Source of the DNA: Lysinibacillus pakistanensis
Lineage (GTDB): Bacteria > Bacillota > Bacilli > Bacillales_A > Planococcaceae
Length of the DNA stretch: 64,000 nt
NCBI RefSeq assembly: GCF_030123245.1
Contig: NZ_CP126101.1
Location: 1,858,501-1,922,500, forward strand
Direction: 5' to 3'
Positions 17,911 to 26,738 of this stretch are shown here, piece after piece. A program made the position numbers and the translations under genes. Within the stretch, counting starts at the first letter, position 1; every line of letters starts with the position of its first letter. The notes under the pieces were generated by a model. It had not been told where the DNA came from, searched no databases, and worked only from the letters and a program-made list of their open reading frames with translations.

Positions 17911-18958
17911 GTTCATATTTAATTTTATGGTGTGAAGCGGTTTTTAGCTTGTTATTCTCTACATCTAATTGATTAATCCGTTTAATAAGATCACTTGGAT
18001 TACAACCATAATGCTTGCGAAAAGCAGTTGTGAAATTGCTGGCATTGCTATAGCCAACAGACGCTGCGGCTTCGCCTACATTTAAACGCTTTACTTCTAA
18101 ATACCAAAGTGCTTTCTCCATTCTTTTTTGCCGCACAAGCTCAAAGATCGTCATGCCAAACAATTCACGAAATCCTTTTTTTAGCTTAAATTCATTCATT
18201 TCAATACGCTTGGACAATGTACGAATAGATAGAGGTTGTTCAAAATGCTCCTGCACTAATTCATGAGCAAGTTCTAGTTTGGAAATATCACTGCGACGCA
18301 GCATCATATTTCCTCCAACATGACCATATCCATCTGACTCTCCAAATAGTGCTAAAAATTCTAGAGCCTTACTTTCTAAATACAAACGTTTCATGGTTCC
18401 AAAATGTTTACAATGAATCATTTCAGAAACACATCTTTGGATGGCAGGCGTATTTGGATATTGATCAATATTTCCACGGTGATGATTCAGCCATTTCTCC
18501 ATTTTGCGTTTCTCCGTCACATCCTCAGCGTAGCGTAGCAGTTCAGCAGGAGTAAACCTGATTTCAAGAAGCTGATTTCGAATGTCTGCTTTTTTTTCCT
18601 CATAAACTCGAACGTCTTCCAAAAAAAGAACATTCCCTGTTTGGGTAATTGTTAGGCTATTTTTTCCATTCCAATCACAATGAATTTCTCCGTTAACACA
18701 GTAACTCAATTCAAATAATTGGCAAGATTCCTGAATATGAAGTTTCATATCCTGCTTGAATGTGACGTCTGTCAACATAATCTCCATACCGGGACGAATC
18801 TTAGTTCTAATCAGATTTCCCTTGCCTATATGAGAAGGAATGGTGAGTTGTTGTTCCCAGTTTCTTTGCTGGACGTGTCCTTCGACCATTTCCGTAAATT
18901 GATCAAATAAATCATGAATCTTAGTAACGTTTAAAGTCAATTTATCTATCAACTCCAT
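17906..18958 (-). CDS. AraC family regulator, PchR/YbtA-like
   Basis: A 350-residue regulator whose last ~100 residues carry the paired HTH (SIRTLSKRIEMNEFKLKKGF; VGEAAASVGYSNASNFTTAF). The N-terminal region, with a short beta-rich ligand part (ELSYCVNGEIHCDWNG), resembles PchR/YbtA regulators that activate siderophore uptake genes when the ferric siderophore is present. It is convergent with the importer. No clear Shine-Dalgarno site precedes ATG 18958, so a downstream start is possible. Control of the neighbouring cluster is inferred from position and family. Confidence 0.85.
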   Translation of the reverse strand: MELIDKLTLNVTKIHDLFDQFTEMVEGHVQQRNWEQQLTIPSHIGKGNLIRTKIRPGMEIMLTDVTFKQDMKLHIQESCQLFELSYCVNGEIHCDWNGKNSLTITQTGNVLFLEDVRVYEEKKADIRNQLLEIRFTPAELLRYAEDVTEKRKMEKWLNHHRGNIDQYPNTPAIQRCVSEMIHCKHFGTMKRLYLESKALEFLALFGESDGYGHVGGNMMLRRSDISKLELAHELVQEHFEQPLSIRTLSKRIEMNEFKLKKGFRELFGMTIFELVRQKRMEKALWYLEVKRLNVGEAAASVGYSNASNFTTAFRKHYGCNPSDLIKRINQLDVENNKLKTASHHKIKYER

Positions 18959-19152
18959 TTCTATATTTTTTATATTTCATAACTATTTATTCTTGATAGC
19001 TACTTGTAAAAGAAATCTATGATTACCAAAAATGATAATTGTCGAATAAACTATTTAGTCAGATAAGAGGGAAATATGACAGTAGTGTTTGAATCATGCT
19101 GCTGGCTTATCAGTATATTTTTTCATTCAGTTTTTAAGCAAATAATTTGAAT

Positions 19153-19176
19153 GAAAATGATTATTATTATCATTTA
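19153..19176. promoter_or_regulatory. second Fur-box-like site
   Basis: ATGATTATTATTATCAT within AAA...TTT flanks is a good match to overlapping Fur hexamers. A weaker match (AATGATAATTGTC) occurs at about 19031, closer to the AraC start at 18958. Together they lie between the divergent AraC and SDR genes, so either or both may be iron-responsive. Confidence 0.6.
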
Positions 19177-19355
19177 ATAGTATACTTGAAACTTCTTACT
19201 AGTTCAATCTGATGAAAGTTAATTTCAGACAATAGATTGAGGTTAAAAAGTTAATTAATTAATATAATAACAATTGAGAGAGTAACTGGTATCAGATGTT
19301 TTCTGTTTAAGGTAATTTTATACTAGTAATTTATAAATTTAGAAAGGTTGATAGC

Positions 19356-20078
19356 ATGAGTAAGAACTTTATTATTTTTGGAGCAAGTCAAGGACTAGGG
19401 GATGCGTTTGTAAAGGGTTTACCTATAGAGGGTGATACGGTATGGATGGTGTCACGTACACGACCAAATAGTTTAGATCTAAATGATGGAGTAAATCGTA
19501 AGTGGCTCTCAATTGATTTATCTAGTCAACAACAAATTACTATTTTAAAAGAAACGTTACAAGGGATTGCAATCGATGTATTAATTTATAATGTTGGGGT
19601 TTGGGAAAAGCATGGTTTTGAGGATGACTATACATTTGATAAGGATGAAGTAGCAGATATTTCAAACCTAATCAACATTAATCTAACTTCCACAATTACC
19701 TATATACAAGCACTTTTACCTAATTTAAGACAGGCAATAAATGGGAAAATAATTCTCGTTGGCTCAACGGCAGGTTTAGATCATACGAATAATGCACAAG
19801 TTTCGTTTGTCACCTCTAAATTCGGCTTACGTGGCATTACCAATGCGCTACGTGAACATGTGAGAAAAGATAAAATCTCCGTAACATGCATTAATCCCGG
19901 AGAGCTTGCTGCAGAAGTACCATATGAAGAAGGTATAGAAAAGGCCATTCTTTTATATGAAGGAACCCGTATTCCTGTACAGGATATTGTATCCATTGTC
20001 CAATGTGTGATAAATTTATCACCCGTTTCATGTGTAAAGGAAATTAATATCCCTGCTATAACAGATTTAAATGCTTAA
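19356..20078 (+). CDS. short-chain dehydrogenase/reductase-like protein with altered active site
   Basis: A 240-residue Rossmann-fold protein. The dinucleotide motif GASQGLG is at 9-15, the NxG-type motif reads YNVGVWEKHG, Ser is at 137 (VGSTAG) and Lys at 155. The residue four before the lysine, normally the catalytic Tyr of YxxxK, is Phe151 (SFVTSK). Classical oxidoreductase activity is therefore doubtful; it may bind NAD(P) for another purpose. AAAGGTTG precedes the ATG. It is divergent from the PchR-like gene. Confidence 0.85.
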   Translation: MSKNFIIFGASQGLGDAFVKGLPIEGDTVWMVSRTRPNSLDLNDGVNRKWLSIDLSSQQQITILKETLQGIAIDVLIYNVGVWEKHGFEDDYTFDKDEVADISNLININLTSTITYIQALLPNLRQAINGKIILVGSTAGLDHTNNAQVSFVTSKFGLRGITNALREHVRKDKISVTCINPGELAAEVPYEEGIEKAILLYEGTRIPVQDIVSIVQCVINLSPVSCVKEINIPAITDLNA

Positions 20079-20689
20079 TTGTTTTATGTTGGTTAGCAAG
20101 CAGTGAATGGGTTCTCTTTCCGTCTGCTTGTATACAATACATAATTCCTCAAGTGAACCGAATATCATTAGAGCTTCAAATCAAGGAAGTTGTAAAAATG
20201 CTGACTGATAAACAGTGAATTATGGGCTCTTATAAAACAACGTAGTTAATGGGTGAAGTTTTAGGGCTCTTGACAAAACTATGGTTGAGGTTTGAGTTAA
20301 TCACAATTTGCTATGGAAGAAAAACGAAAACTCCTTATCGTAATTGTTGTTCAGACAAACCACGAGAGGAGTTTTCGAATTGCTCCAGATTATCAAAAAG
20401 CTATAATCTCTACCTTCTTTTTTGAAGTTTCTTCTCCAAATGATGAAATTCCTCTGGATAACTTTTCGTCGTAAAAACATTCTTTTAAATTCTTCTCAAA
20501 CACTTCCATTTAAGCTAGATTAAATTAGGATTATTTTGCGCTTTTTAATTTTTCGAAAAATATCATCTTACTTAAGCATTCTTTTTCCTTATAACATATA
20601 TGTATATCATTGGGAATAATTATGAGATTTTAACGAAAATAGTATGATATATTCACTGTAGGGAATTTAAGTAAAAGGAGAATAGTCAA
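20079..20689. other. intergenic region with an 11-bp inverted repeat
   Basis: About 600 bases without a convincing gene. CGAAAACTCCT (20325-20335) and AGGAGTTTTCG (20367-20377) form a perfect 11-bp inverted repeat with a 31-base loop. The region looks like degraded coding or mobile DNA but I could not assign it. Confidence 0.45.
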
Positions 20690-21124
20690 ATGAATAAAAT
20701 AGTTTTACCAATATTAATAGTTATTATTTTGACTGGATGCAATGTACTACCAACTGGTATTCATAAACAACCAGAAGGTCAAATTATTTTTGATGGTGAG
20801 CATTATAATATGTTACCAAGTAAATATGAGTGGAGAGAGGACGATGTCGAAGTAACATTAAAAGGTTCTCCTAATATTAGCGAAATAGCAGATAACTTCG
20901 AAACTTTAGAAGTCCAAAAAGGGGACGTATTAAAATTTAAAATTGATAAGGATCCGAACTTGATTTCTGCAACTAAAATGAATGAAGATGGCACAATTGA
21001 AAATGTTGAAATTAAAGATGAAAAAATAACTATGCCATCTAAAGAAGGGTATTATATATATGAACTTAATGCTATATGGAATAAAGGAAAAGAATCTTTT
21101 GTTTTTGATGTTAATGTAAAATAA
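20690..21124 (+). CDS. lipoprotein of unknown function
   Basis: A 144-residue secreted lipoprotein: signal peptide with lipobox LTGC (C17), then a beta-rich domain with alternating acidic and hydrophobic residues and the ending ESFVFDVNVK, like small immunoglobulin-type folds. AAAAGGAG precedes the ATG. Two further short prolines and an EWREDDVEVTLKGSPNI stretch are not diagnostic. No family assigned. Confidence 0.7.
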   Translation: MNKIVLPILIVIILTGCNVLPTGIHKQPEGQIIFDGEHYNMLPSKYEWREDDVEVTLKGSPNISEIADNFETLEVQKGDVLKFKIDKDPNLISATKMNEDGTIENVEIKDEKITMPSKEGYYIYELNAIWNKGKESFVFDVNVK

Positions 21125-21451
21125 TTAAAGATCCTCCAAATTCTCAATTAAGCAAGCATAAGAAAAATAGAACTTTACAAAAAAACTGATACTAAGATCA
21201 TTGTGCCTCAAAATTCGTCACGAAGATATTTGTGCGTTTGCTTAAGGTTTACTTAATCTAATTTTTTTAACGGCGGTGATCGAGGAGGTCGACTAGTCAA
21301 TTAATGACTAGTCTCCTACTCAATTTGAGCTTGTGAAAAAATAGAGTATTCAAAAGACAATCTTGTTCATTTTGTCCAAACTCAAAGCAGCCCCAATTTT
21401 AGTTCTCATTCATTTCTAGTTTTAACTTCAATATTTACATAGTTTTCCAGT
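21125..21451. other. intergenic region with 9-bp perfect hairpin
   Basis: About 330 bases between the lipoprotein gene and the convergent metallo-beta-lactamase gene. GACTAGTCA (21291-21299) and TGACTAGTC (21305-21313) form a perfect hairpin with the 5-base loop ATTAA; no T run follows on either strand. Nothing else was seen. Confidence 0.5.
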
Positions 21452-22309
21452 TTATGAAACTGATAATCCGTTCATAAAACAATAAACAATTTCTTCCTCT
21501 AACTGACTTAATGGACGATTAAGTTGAGTTGACAGCTCATTAACCAAATTCAAGTGGTTGCTTTGATGCTTCTCTGCTAAATCGCATATTAACTTTAATG
21601 CATTTATATAACCAATAAACTGCTCTTTCGTTAATGGGAGTTCATGCGAAAGCACATAGATATCAGCATCAAACATTTCAATACTTTCTATGAGATGTCT
21701 AACATGATCAATTTTATATAGTGGTTGCTGTGTGTAAATACTCGGATACAGGCAGTCCCCTAAGAAAAGTACTTTTTCTTCCTCTACAAAAATGATTGAG
21801 GAGTCATCAGAATGATCCCCACCTACATGTTGGACGACACATCGAACTCCACCTAAATCAATTTCCATTTTTTCTTTAAAAGTAATATTAGGTAAAGTGA
21901 TGGTAATATTTCTATCCACGCCAAATTCCTTTTTTATCATTTCAAAACAAAACTCGATCTCTAAGCCTTTTTCCACACGATTATCTAAAGCTTCATCAGA
22001 CCAATCATAATCTATTATGTTTTCAAGATACCTTTTTGTGTTTTCATGTGCTATTGTTAATAAATTCATTTTATTTGTTCCAAAGCTATGATCCCAATGC
22101 CAATGTGTTAATACGACAGAATGATAATTAGTTGTTTGATATTGATCTAGTGCATCAAGAAATAACTGAGCATGTTTGTCAGAATTTCCTGCATCTATAA
22201 TTAAAGTTTGGTGTATCCCACATATGGCAGACAGTATTGGTCGATCTGTTTCAGGATCTGGTGGTAAATAGTGTATGCGATTAGTGAGTTGCTTTAAATT
22301 TTTTTCCAT
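21452..22309 (-). CDS. MBL-fold metallo-hydrolase
   Basis: A 285-residue metallo-beta-lactamase-fold protein with THWHWDH (H69, H71, D73, H74), a later GGDHSDDSSI histidine, GDCLYPS and SHELPLT. The start MEKNLK at 22309 is preceded by AAAGGGAG and lies 4 bases after the MarR stop; the longer frame overlaps MarR and is less likely. It is the second gene of a MarR-controlled pair. The substrate is unknown. Confidence 0.85.
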   Translation of the reverse strand: MEKNLKQLTNRIHYLPPDPETDRPILSAICGIHQTLIIDAGNSDKHAQLFLDALDQYQTTNYHSVVLTHWHWDHSFGTNKMNLLTIAHENTKRYLENIIDYDWSDEALDNRVEKGLEIEFCFEMIKKEFGVDRNITITLPNITFKEKMEIDLGGVRCVVQHVGGDHSDDSSIIFVEEEKVLFLGDCLYPSIYTQQPLYKIDHVRHLIESIEMFDADIYVLSHELPLTKEQFIGYINALKLICDLAEKHQSNHLNLVNELSTQLNRPLSQLEEEIVYCFMNGLSVS

Positions 22310-22313
22310 GAGC

Positions 22314-22763
22314 TTAACTCCCTTTGTTGTTATTTGTTCCGACAATCTTATCTAATGTATCAAGAACATTTTTTAACTCCGCTAAACTTACCTTCGAATA
22401 ATATTTTTCTACGAGAATATCGTCAATTTTTTTTAGAAGCTCTTGAAACTCTTGACCTCTATTCCCAAGAGATATTAAAGTCTCTCTACGGTTTATTGAA
22501 TTCTCCTGACGAACTATCATTTTCATTTCTTCCAGTTTTGAAATAACTTGGCTAACTGCACTTTTAGAAATGTCAAAATGATTGGCAATATCATTCGCAA
22601 TTACCGGCTCATTACGAATGATGTAAAACATGATAACTTCTTGCTGAGGGGTTAAATGAAAGCTCTCCAATTCCTCTACCTCTTTGGTTTCTTTTAAAAC
22701 TATCAATTTGAATTGCTCAAATTTTTGATTGATTTTGTCGATAAGTATTAAATAATCATGCAT
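22314..22763 (-). CDS. MarR family transcriptional regulator
   Basis: A 149-residue winged-helix protein: FHLTPQQEVIMFYIIRN, NDIANHFDISKSAVSQVIS recognition region, wing VRQENSINRRETLISL, and C-terminal dimer helices. It is the first gene of a two-gene unit with the MBL-fold hydrolase. It probably represses its own operon through the palindrome upstream at 22793-22808. Confidence 0.88.
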   Translation of the reverse strand: MHDYLILIDKINQKFEQFKLIVLKETKEVEELESFHLTPQQEVIMFYIIRNEPVIANDIANHFDISKSAVSQVISKLEEMKMIVRQENSINRRETLISLGNRGQEFQELLKKIDDILVEKYYSKVSLAELKNVLDTLDKIVGTNNNKGS

Positions 22764-22792
22764 AGTTGTATGTCCTTCATTTTATTTATTAA

Positions 22793-22808
22793 GTTAAGTT
22801 TACTTAAC
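22793..22808. promoter_or_regulatory. candidate MarR operator
   Basis: GTTAAGTTTACTTAAC is a 6-4-6 palindrome 30 bases upstream of the MarR start codon, in the place expected for its promoter and autoregulatory operator. Confidence 0.6.
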
Positions 22809-22947
22809 CGTTTGATACTTGTCAATCATTAGAGGTATTTGAGATATATTGAAAATATTGATTGACATTTATTATTCTTTTCAGCAGACGTTATGTGGAT
22901 TTGGTAGAAGATAAATACCAAATCCACATTTTCTAGTGGGATAAGCG

Positions 22948-23568
22948 TTAGAGTCTATTCCAAATAAACATAAATTGTGCTGCATCGGATTCGAGGGCAA
23001 TTTGATGATATTCTGTCGATTCATCATCTGTAATCAAACGCCCTTTTTGAACATTTAAAATAGCGTGTTTTATAGATTTAGGATGTTCAATTGAATAGTG
23101 AGAATCTTTTAGGAGGGTTAGGGCAGATCGGCATTTATGTTTATCGATGCGTTCATTTTTTCCTTTGAAATACAGCTTAATTAGATAGGGGATATCATCG
23201 ATGATTAAACCGAGTTCAGGGTTTGAACGTACGGTTAATTCATCACAATACCAATTGGACTTACCAGGCTCAAACCACTGTACTTTTTTATTTTTTAAAA
23301 ACTTTAAATAGGCTTTTACAGCTTCTTGGTAATTTTTCTGACGTGCAGGGATGGCATCGTCTATGATGGCAAGTAAATAGGAATCATTATATCGATTTTC
23401 ATGGTATTTTTTTAAGCCTTCGCGTAATGCTCTCCAATAATCTTTAATCGGATGATAGTCTTCCTGGTACTTAATGTCCTTCACAAACTTTGTCTTGGCA
23501 GCACTTCCCTTCATCGTGAAATCAGTGAATTGTGTTAAACCAATGGATGGCTTTGTGATAATCGTCAC
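22948..23568 (-). CDS. conserved protein of unknown function
   Basis: A 206-residue soluble protein with no signal peptide or membrane segment. It starts MTIITKPSIGLTQFTDFTMK; the middle contains LTVRSNPELGLIIDD and LIKLYFKGK, a beta-strand pattern, and the C-terminus ends AAQFMFIWNRL. GTG start with GGGTGATG upstream. I have an impression of similar uncharacterised proteins in other Gram-positives but no function. It stands alone between MarR and arginase. Confidence 0.65.
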   Translation of the reverse strand: MTIITKPSIGLTQFTDFTMKGSAAKTKFVKDIKYQEDYHPIKDYWRALREGLKKYHENRYNDSYLLAIIDDAIPARQKNYQEAVKAYLKFLKNKKVQWFEPGKSNWYCDELTVRSNPELGLIIDDIPYLIKLYFKGKNERIDKHKCRSALTLLKDSHYSIEHPKSIKHAILNVQKGRLITDDESTEYHQIALESDAAQFMFIWNRL

Positions 23569-23964
23569 CTTACATCACCCTTCTTTTATCAAAATTCAAT
23601 TGTTATAGATTAGTATTATATTGGTAAGGGCAAATTTATATGAGAAATCCAAAGGAATGGGGTTGCTATTCATACAACCGGTTGTCGATTTTGTACCAGC
23701 AACTGGTTGTTTTAATTTCTTGGATTTGGATGTGGGTACGATATTTGGATATTTTTTATCGTTGCAGTTAATTTTCTATTAAAAATATTATAAAAATAGA
23801 ATAGTATTTATTTTTTTGTTTTGAAATTTCTGACAAAAAAACGTTTAAAATTGGGAAATAGTGTATCGTTATGCATTGAAATAATGTTTATGCATTTTTT
23901 TATACAAGAAAGAATCTATGTTTTTAATAATCCAAACTGTATAAAAATTTAAAAAAATGTTGGG
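23569..23964. other. intergenic region, mostly AT-rich
   Basis: About 400 bases upstream of the arginase promoter. An ACCGGTTGT..ACAACTGGTTG-like pair is found at about 23687-23711 (ACAACCGGTTGT and AGCAACTGGTTGT). No gene was found. Confidence 0.4.
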
Positions 23965-23993
23965 TTGAGTCAATTTTTCATTTTCTTTATACT
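23965..23993 (+). promoter_or_regulatory. sigma-A promoter of the arginase gene
   Basis: TTGAGT (23965-23970) and TATACT (23988-23993) with 17-bp spacing, 33 bases before the ATG. I saw no -24/-12 (sigma-L) signature, unlike the B. subtilis roc genes. Confidence 0.7.
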
Positions 23994-24025
23994 GTGAAAG
24001 TAATTATTCGAGAGGAGAAAACATC

Positions 24026-24931
24026 ATGAACAAAGAAGTTACAATTATTGGGGTGCCTATGGATTTTGGTCAAACTAGAAGAGGGGTTGATATGGGGCCA
24101 AGTGCTATTAGATATGCTGGGTTAACAGATCGACTTGAAGGCCTTGGCTATTCGATTGATGACGAAGGGGATTTAAATATTAAAATAGTAAATGAAAGCA
24201 AAGAAACTGAAATAACGACTAACTTAAAAAATTTAAAAACTGTAGCAGAGGCTAATGACAAGCTTGGTCAAAAAGTAGATCAAGTCATTTCCTCAAATCG
24301 CTTTCCGTTAGTTTTGGGAGGAGATCATAGTATCGCCATTGGAACATTAGCAGGGGTCTCAAAGCATTATGAGAATTTAGGTGTCATTTGGTATGATGCC
24401 CATGGTGATCTAAACACAGGTGAAACCTCTCCCTCAGGCAATATACATGGAATGTCCTTGGCTGTAAGCTTAGGTCTTGGTCATCCTGCACTCACTAATA
24501 TTGGAGGCTATGGTCCAAAAGTAAAGCCTGAAAATGTCGTGATTATTGGTGCCCGTGACTTAGATCCAGGAGAAAAGCAGCTTATTAAAGAACAAGGTAT
24601 AAAAGTATATACCATGCATGAAATCGATCGATTAGGTATGACAACAGTTATGTCAGAAACGATTAATTATTTGAAGGAACGTACAGATGGCGTCCATTTA
24701 TCCCTAGATTTAGATGGTCTTGATCCAAATGATGCACCAGGTGTAGGAACTCCAGTTGCAGGTGGCATCAGCTATCGTGAAAGCCATTTAGCTATGGAAA
24801 TGCTATCAGAGGCGAATATCATTACCTCAGCAGAGTTTGTAGAGACAAACCCAGTATTAGATAAATATAATAAAACAGCTATCGCTGCAGTCGCTTTAAT
24901 GAGCTCTTTATTCGGCGATACATTACTTTAA
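24026..24931 (+). CDS. rocF: arginase
   Basis: A 301-residue arginase converting arginine to ornithine and urea. Manganese-binding motifs are all present: GGDHS, DAHGDLNT and SLDLDGLDPNDAPGVGTP; start VTIIGVPMDFGQTRRGVDMG is typical. GAGAGGAG precedes the ATG. With the RocE-like permease downstream it forms an arginine uptake and breakdown pair, though a 280-base gap suggests separate promoters. Confidence 0.96.
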   Translation: MNKEVTIIGVPMDFGQTRRGVDMGPSAIRYAGLTDRLEGLGYSIDDEGDLNIKIVNESKETEITTNLKNLKTVAEANDKLGQKVDQVISSNRFPLVLGGDHSIAIGTLAGVSKHYENLGVIWYDAHGDLNTGETSPSGNIHGMSLAVSLGLGHPALTNIGGYGPKVKPENVVIIGARDLDPGEKQLIKEQGIKVYTMHEIDRLGMTTVMSETINYLKERTDGVHLSLDLDGLDPNDAPGVGTPVAGGISYRESHLAMEMLSEANIITSAEFVETNPVLDKYNKTAIAAVALMSSLFGDTLL

Positions 24932-25211
24932 ATTATGGATAAGGGCAATAAATTATCCCATAAAGGAAGAACTTTTCTTAGAATAGTAGGTCGCCACAAC
25001 CAAATGTAAGAAAATAGCTCTCCCTAAATTAAGTTTACAATAGAAAGGGCGACAGCTCTAGGTAATCACTAGCATTAATTTTGTCAGAATATTGACAGTT
25101 CTTTAAATGTATTAAATTAATAACCTAATTATTATTAAAATTTCTAATAGTTATCTTCATGCACTTAAAAAAGAAAGTGCTTACAAGATAATTTGCGTAA
25201 GGAGTTTTTAT

Positions 25212-26639
25212 ATGGCAGCAGAACAATATGAATTAAAAAGAAGCATGAAAGCAAGACACTTATTTATGATCTCACTTGGAGGATGTATAGGAACTGGTTT
25301 CTTTCTTGGGTCAGGCTACACTATTCATCAAGCTGGACCAACTGGTGCCATTCTCTCGTATTTAGTTGGCGGATTAGTCATGTATTTAACAATGCTATGT
25401 TTAGGTGAATTGTCTGTTGCTATGCCAGTATCAGGTTCATTCCAAACATACACAACGAAATTTATAGGCCCTGCTACTGGTTTTGCTGTCGGCTGGCTGT
25501 ACTGGCTAGGCTGGGCAGTAACTGTTGCACTCGAATTTTTAGGGGCTGGACAACTTATGCAAAGATGGTTCCCTGAATCACCCGTATGGATGTGGTGCCT
25601 ACTATTTGCTGCACTGCTCTTTGTATTGAATGGTTTATCAGCAAAAGCGTTCGGTGAAGCAGAATTTGTTTTCTCAAGCATTAAAATATTGGCCATTATT
25701 ATGTTCCTTGCAGTTGGTGGTGCGGCCATGTTTGGTTTAATTGATATAAAAGATGGAACAGAAGCACCATTTCTTTCTCATTTTTATGAGGGAGGGCTAT
25801 TTCCAAATGGCGTATCAGCCTTGCTTATTACCATGATTACTGTGAATTTTTCATTCCAGGGTACTGAATTAATTGGTATTGCGGCAGGGGAGAGTGAAAA
25901 TCCTGAAAAGACAATCCCTAAATCAATTAAACAAACAGTTTGGCGTACGCTTTTCTTCTTTGTGTTATCTGTCGTTGTACTAGCAGGTATGATACCTATG
26001 GAAAAAGCAGGAGTTGTTGAAAGTCCATTTGTTGTTGTGCTAGATAGTATAGGAATTCCGTATGCTGCAGATATCATGAATTTTGTTATTCTGACAGCGC
26101 TATTATCTGTCGCTAACTCTGGACTTTATGCAGCAACACGTATGCTATTCTCTCTTTCTGTTGAAAAGATGGCAAGCCCCGTTTTAGGGAAGGTGAATAA
26201 AAGAGGAATTCCTATGAATGCATTACTAATTACACTTGCTGTGGCTGGTTTGTCATTGCTATCAAGTGTATTCGCTGCAAAAACAGTGTTTGTTTGGCTT
26301 TTATCTCTAGCAGGCTTAGGCGCACAAATTGGTTGGATTGCAATTACGGCTTCCCAAATTGCGTTTAGAAGATCCTATATACGTCAAGGTGGAAAAGTAG
26401 AGGATTTAAAATTCAAAGCCCCACTCTACCCATTGGTTCCAATTTTAGGTTTAGTAGCAAACTGTATTGTCATGGGAAGCTTGGCATTTGATCCATCTCA
26501 ACGACTAGCTCTATACTGTGGAGGAGCGTTCTTTATTGGCTGTTATATCGTTTATTATGTAAAGGTAAAGAAAGTTACAAATTTAAATATTAATCAACAA
26601 GAAGTACAGTTAAAATTAGAGCAAAAAATGTATCTATAA
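25212..26639 (+). CDS. rocE: arginine/ornithine permease RocE-like
   Basis: A 475-residue APC-family permease with 12 helices, very close along its length to B. subtilis RocE as I recall it: [66 protein letters not shown] and [23 protein letters not shown] precedes the ATG. Position beside arginase supports arginine as substrate. Upstream, TTGACA at about 25089 could be a -35 box but no strong -10 follows. Confidence 0.92.
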   Translation: MAAEQYELKRSMKARHLFMISLGGCIGTGFFLGSGYTIHQAGPTGAILSYLVGGLVMYLTMLCLGELSVAMPVSGSFQTYTTKFIGPATGFAVGWLYWLGWAVTVALEFLGAGQLMQRWFPESPVWMWCLLFAALLFVLNGLSAKAFGEAEFVFSSIKILAIIMFLAVGGAAMFGLIDIKDGTEAPFLSHFYEGGLFPNGVSALLITMITVNFSFQGTELIGIAAGESENPEKTIPKSIKQTVWRTLFFFVLSVVVLAGMIPMEKAGVVESPFVVVLDSIGIPYAADIMNFVILTALLSVANSGLYAATRMLFSLSVEKMASPVLGKVNKRGIPMNALLITLAVAGLSLLSSVFAAKTVFVWLLSLAGLGAQIGWIAITASQIAFRRSYIRQGGKVEDLKFKAPLYPLVPILGLVANCIVMGSLAFDPSQRLALYCGGAFFIGCYIVYYVKVKKVTNLNINQQEVQLKLEQKMYL

Positions 26640-26691
26640 GCTAGATGGAGATACTGAATGCCTCAAGATAACACAGTCACCCGACAAGTAA

Positions 26692-26738
26692 AAAAGACAT
26701 CATAAGCTCGTTTTCCTGCTTATGATGTCTTTTCTTTT
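26692..26738. terminator. bidirectional terminator between rocE and the phosphatase gene
   Basis: Perfect 16-bp stem AAAAGACATCATAAGC (26692-26707) / GCTTATGATGTCTTTT (26718-26733) with a 10-base loop, A run before and T run after, placed between convergent genes. Confidence 0.92.

Noticed and set aside
20395..20520. Transposase remnant on the reverse strand
   Set aside because: Translation gives basic, low-complexity segments with no motif that can be tied to a transposase family.
22314..22345. MBL-fold hydrolase start inside the MarR gene
   Set aside because: The later ATG (22309) has AAAGGGAG at correct spacing and matches the family start better.
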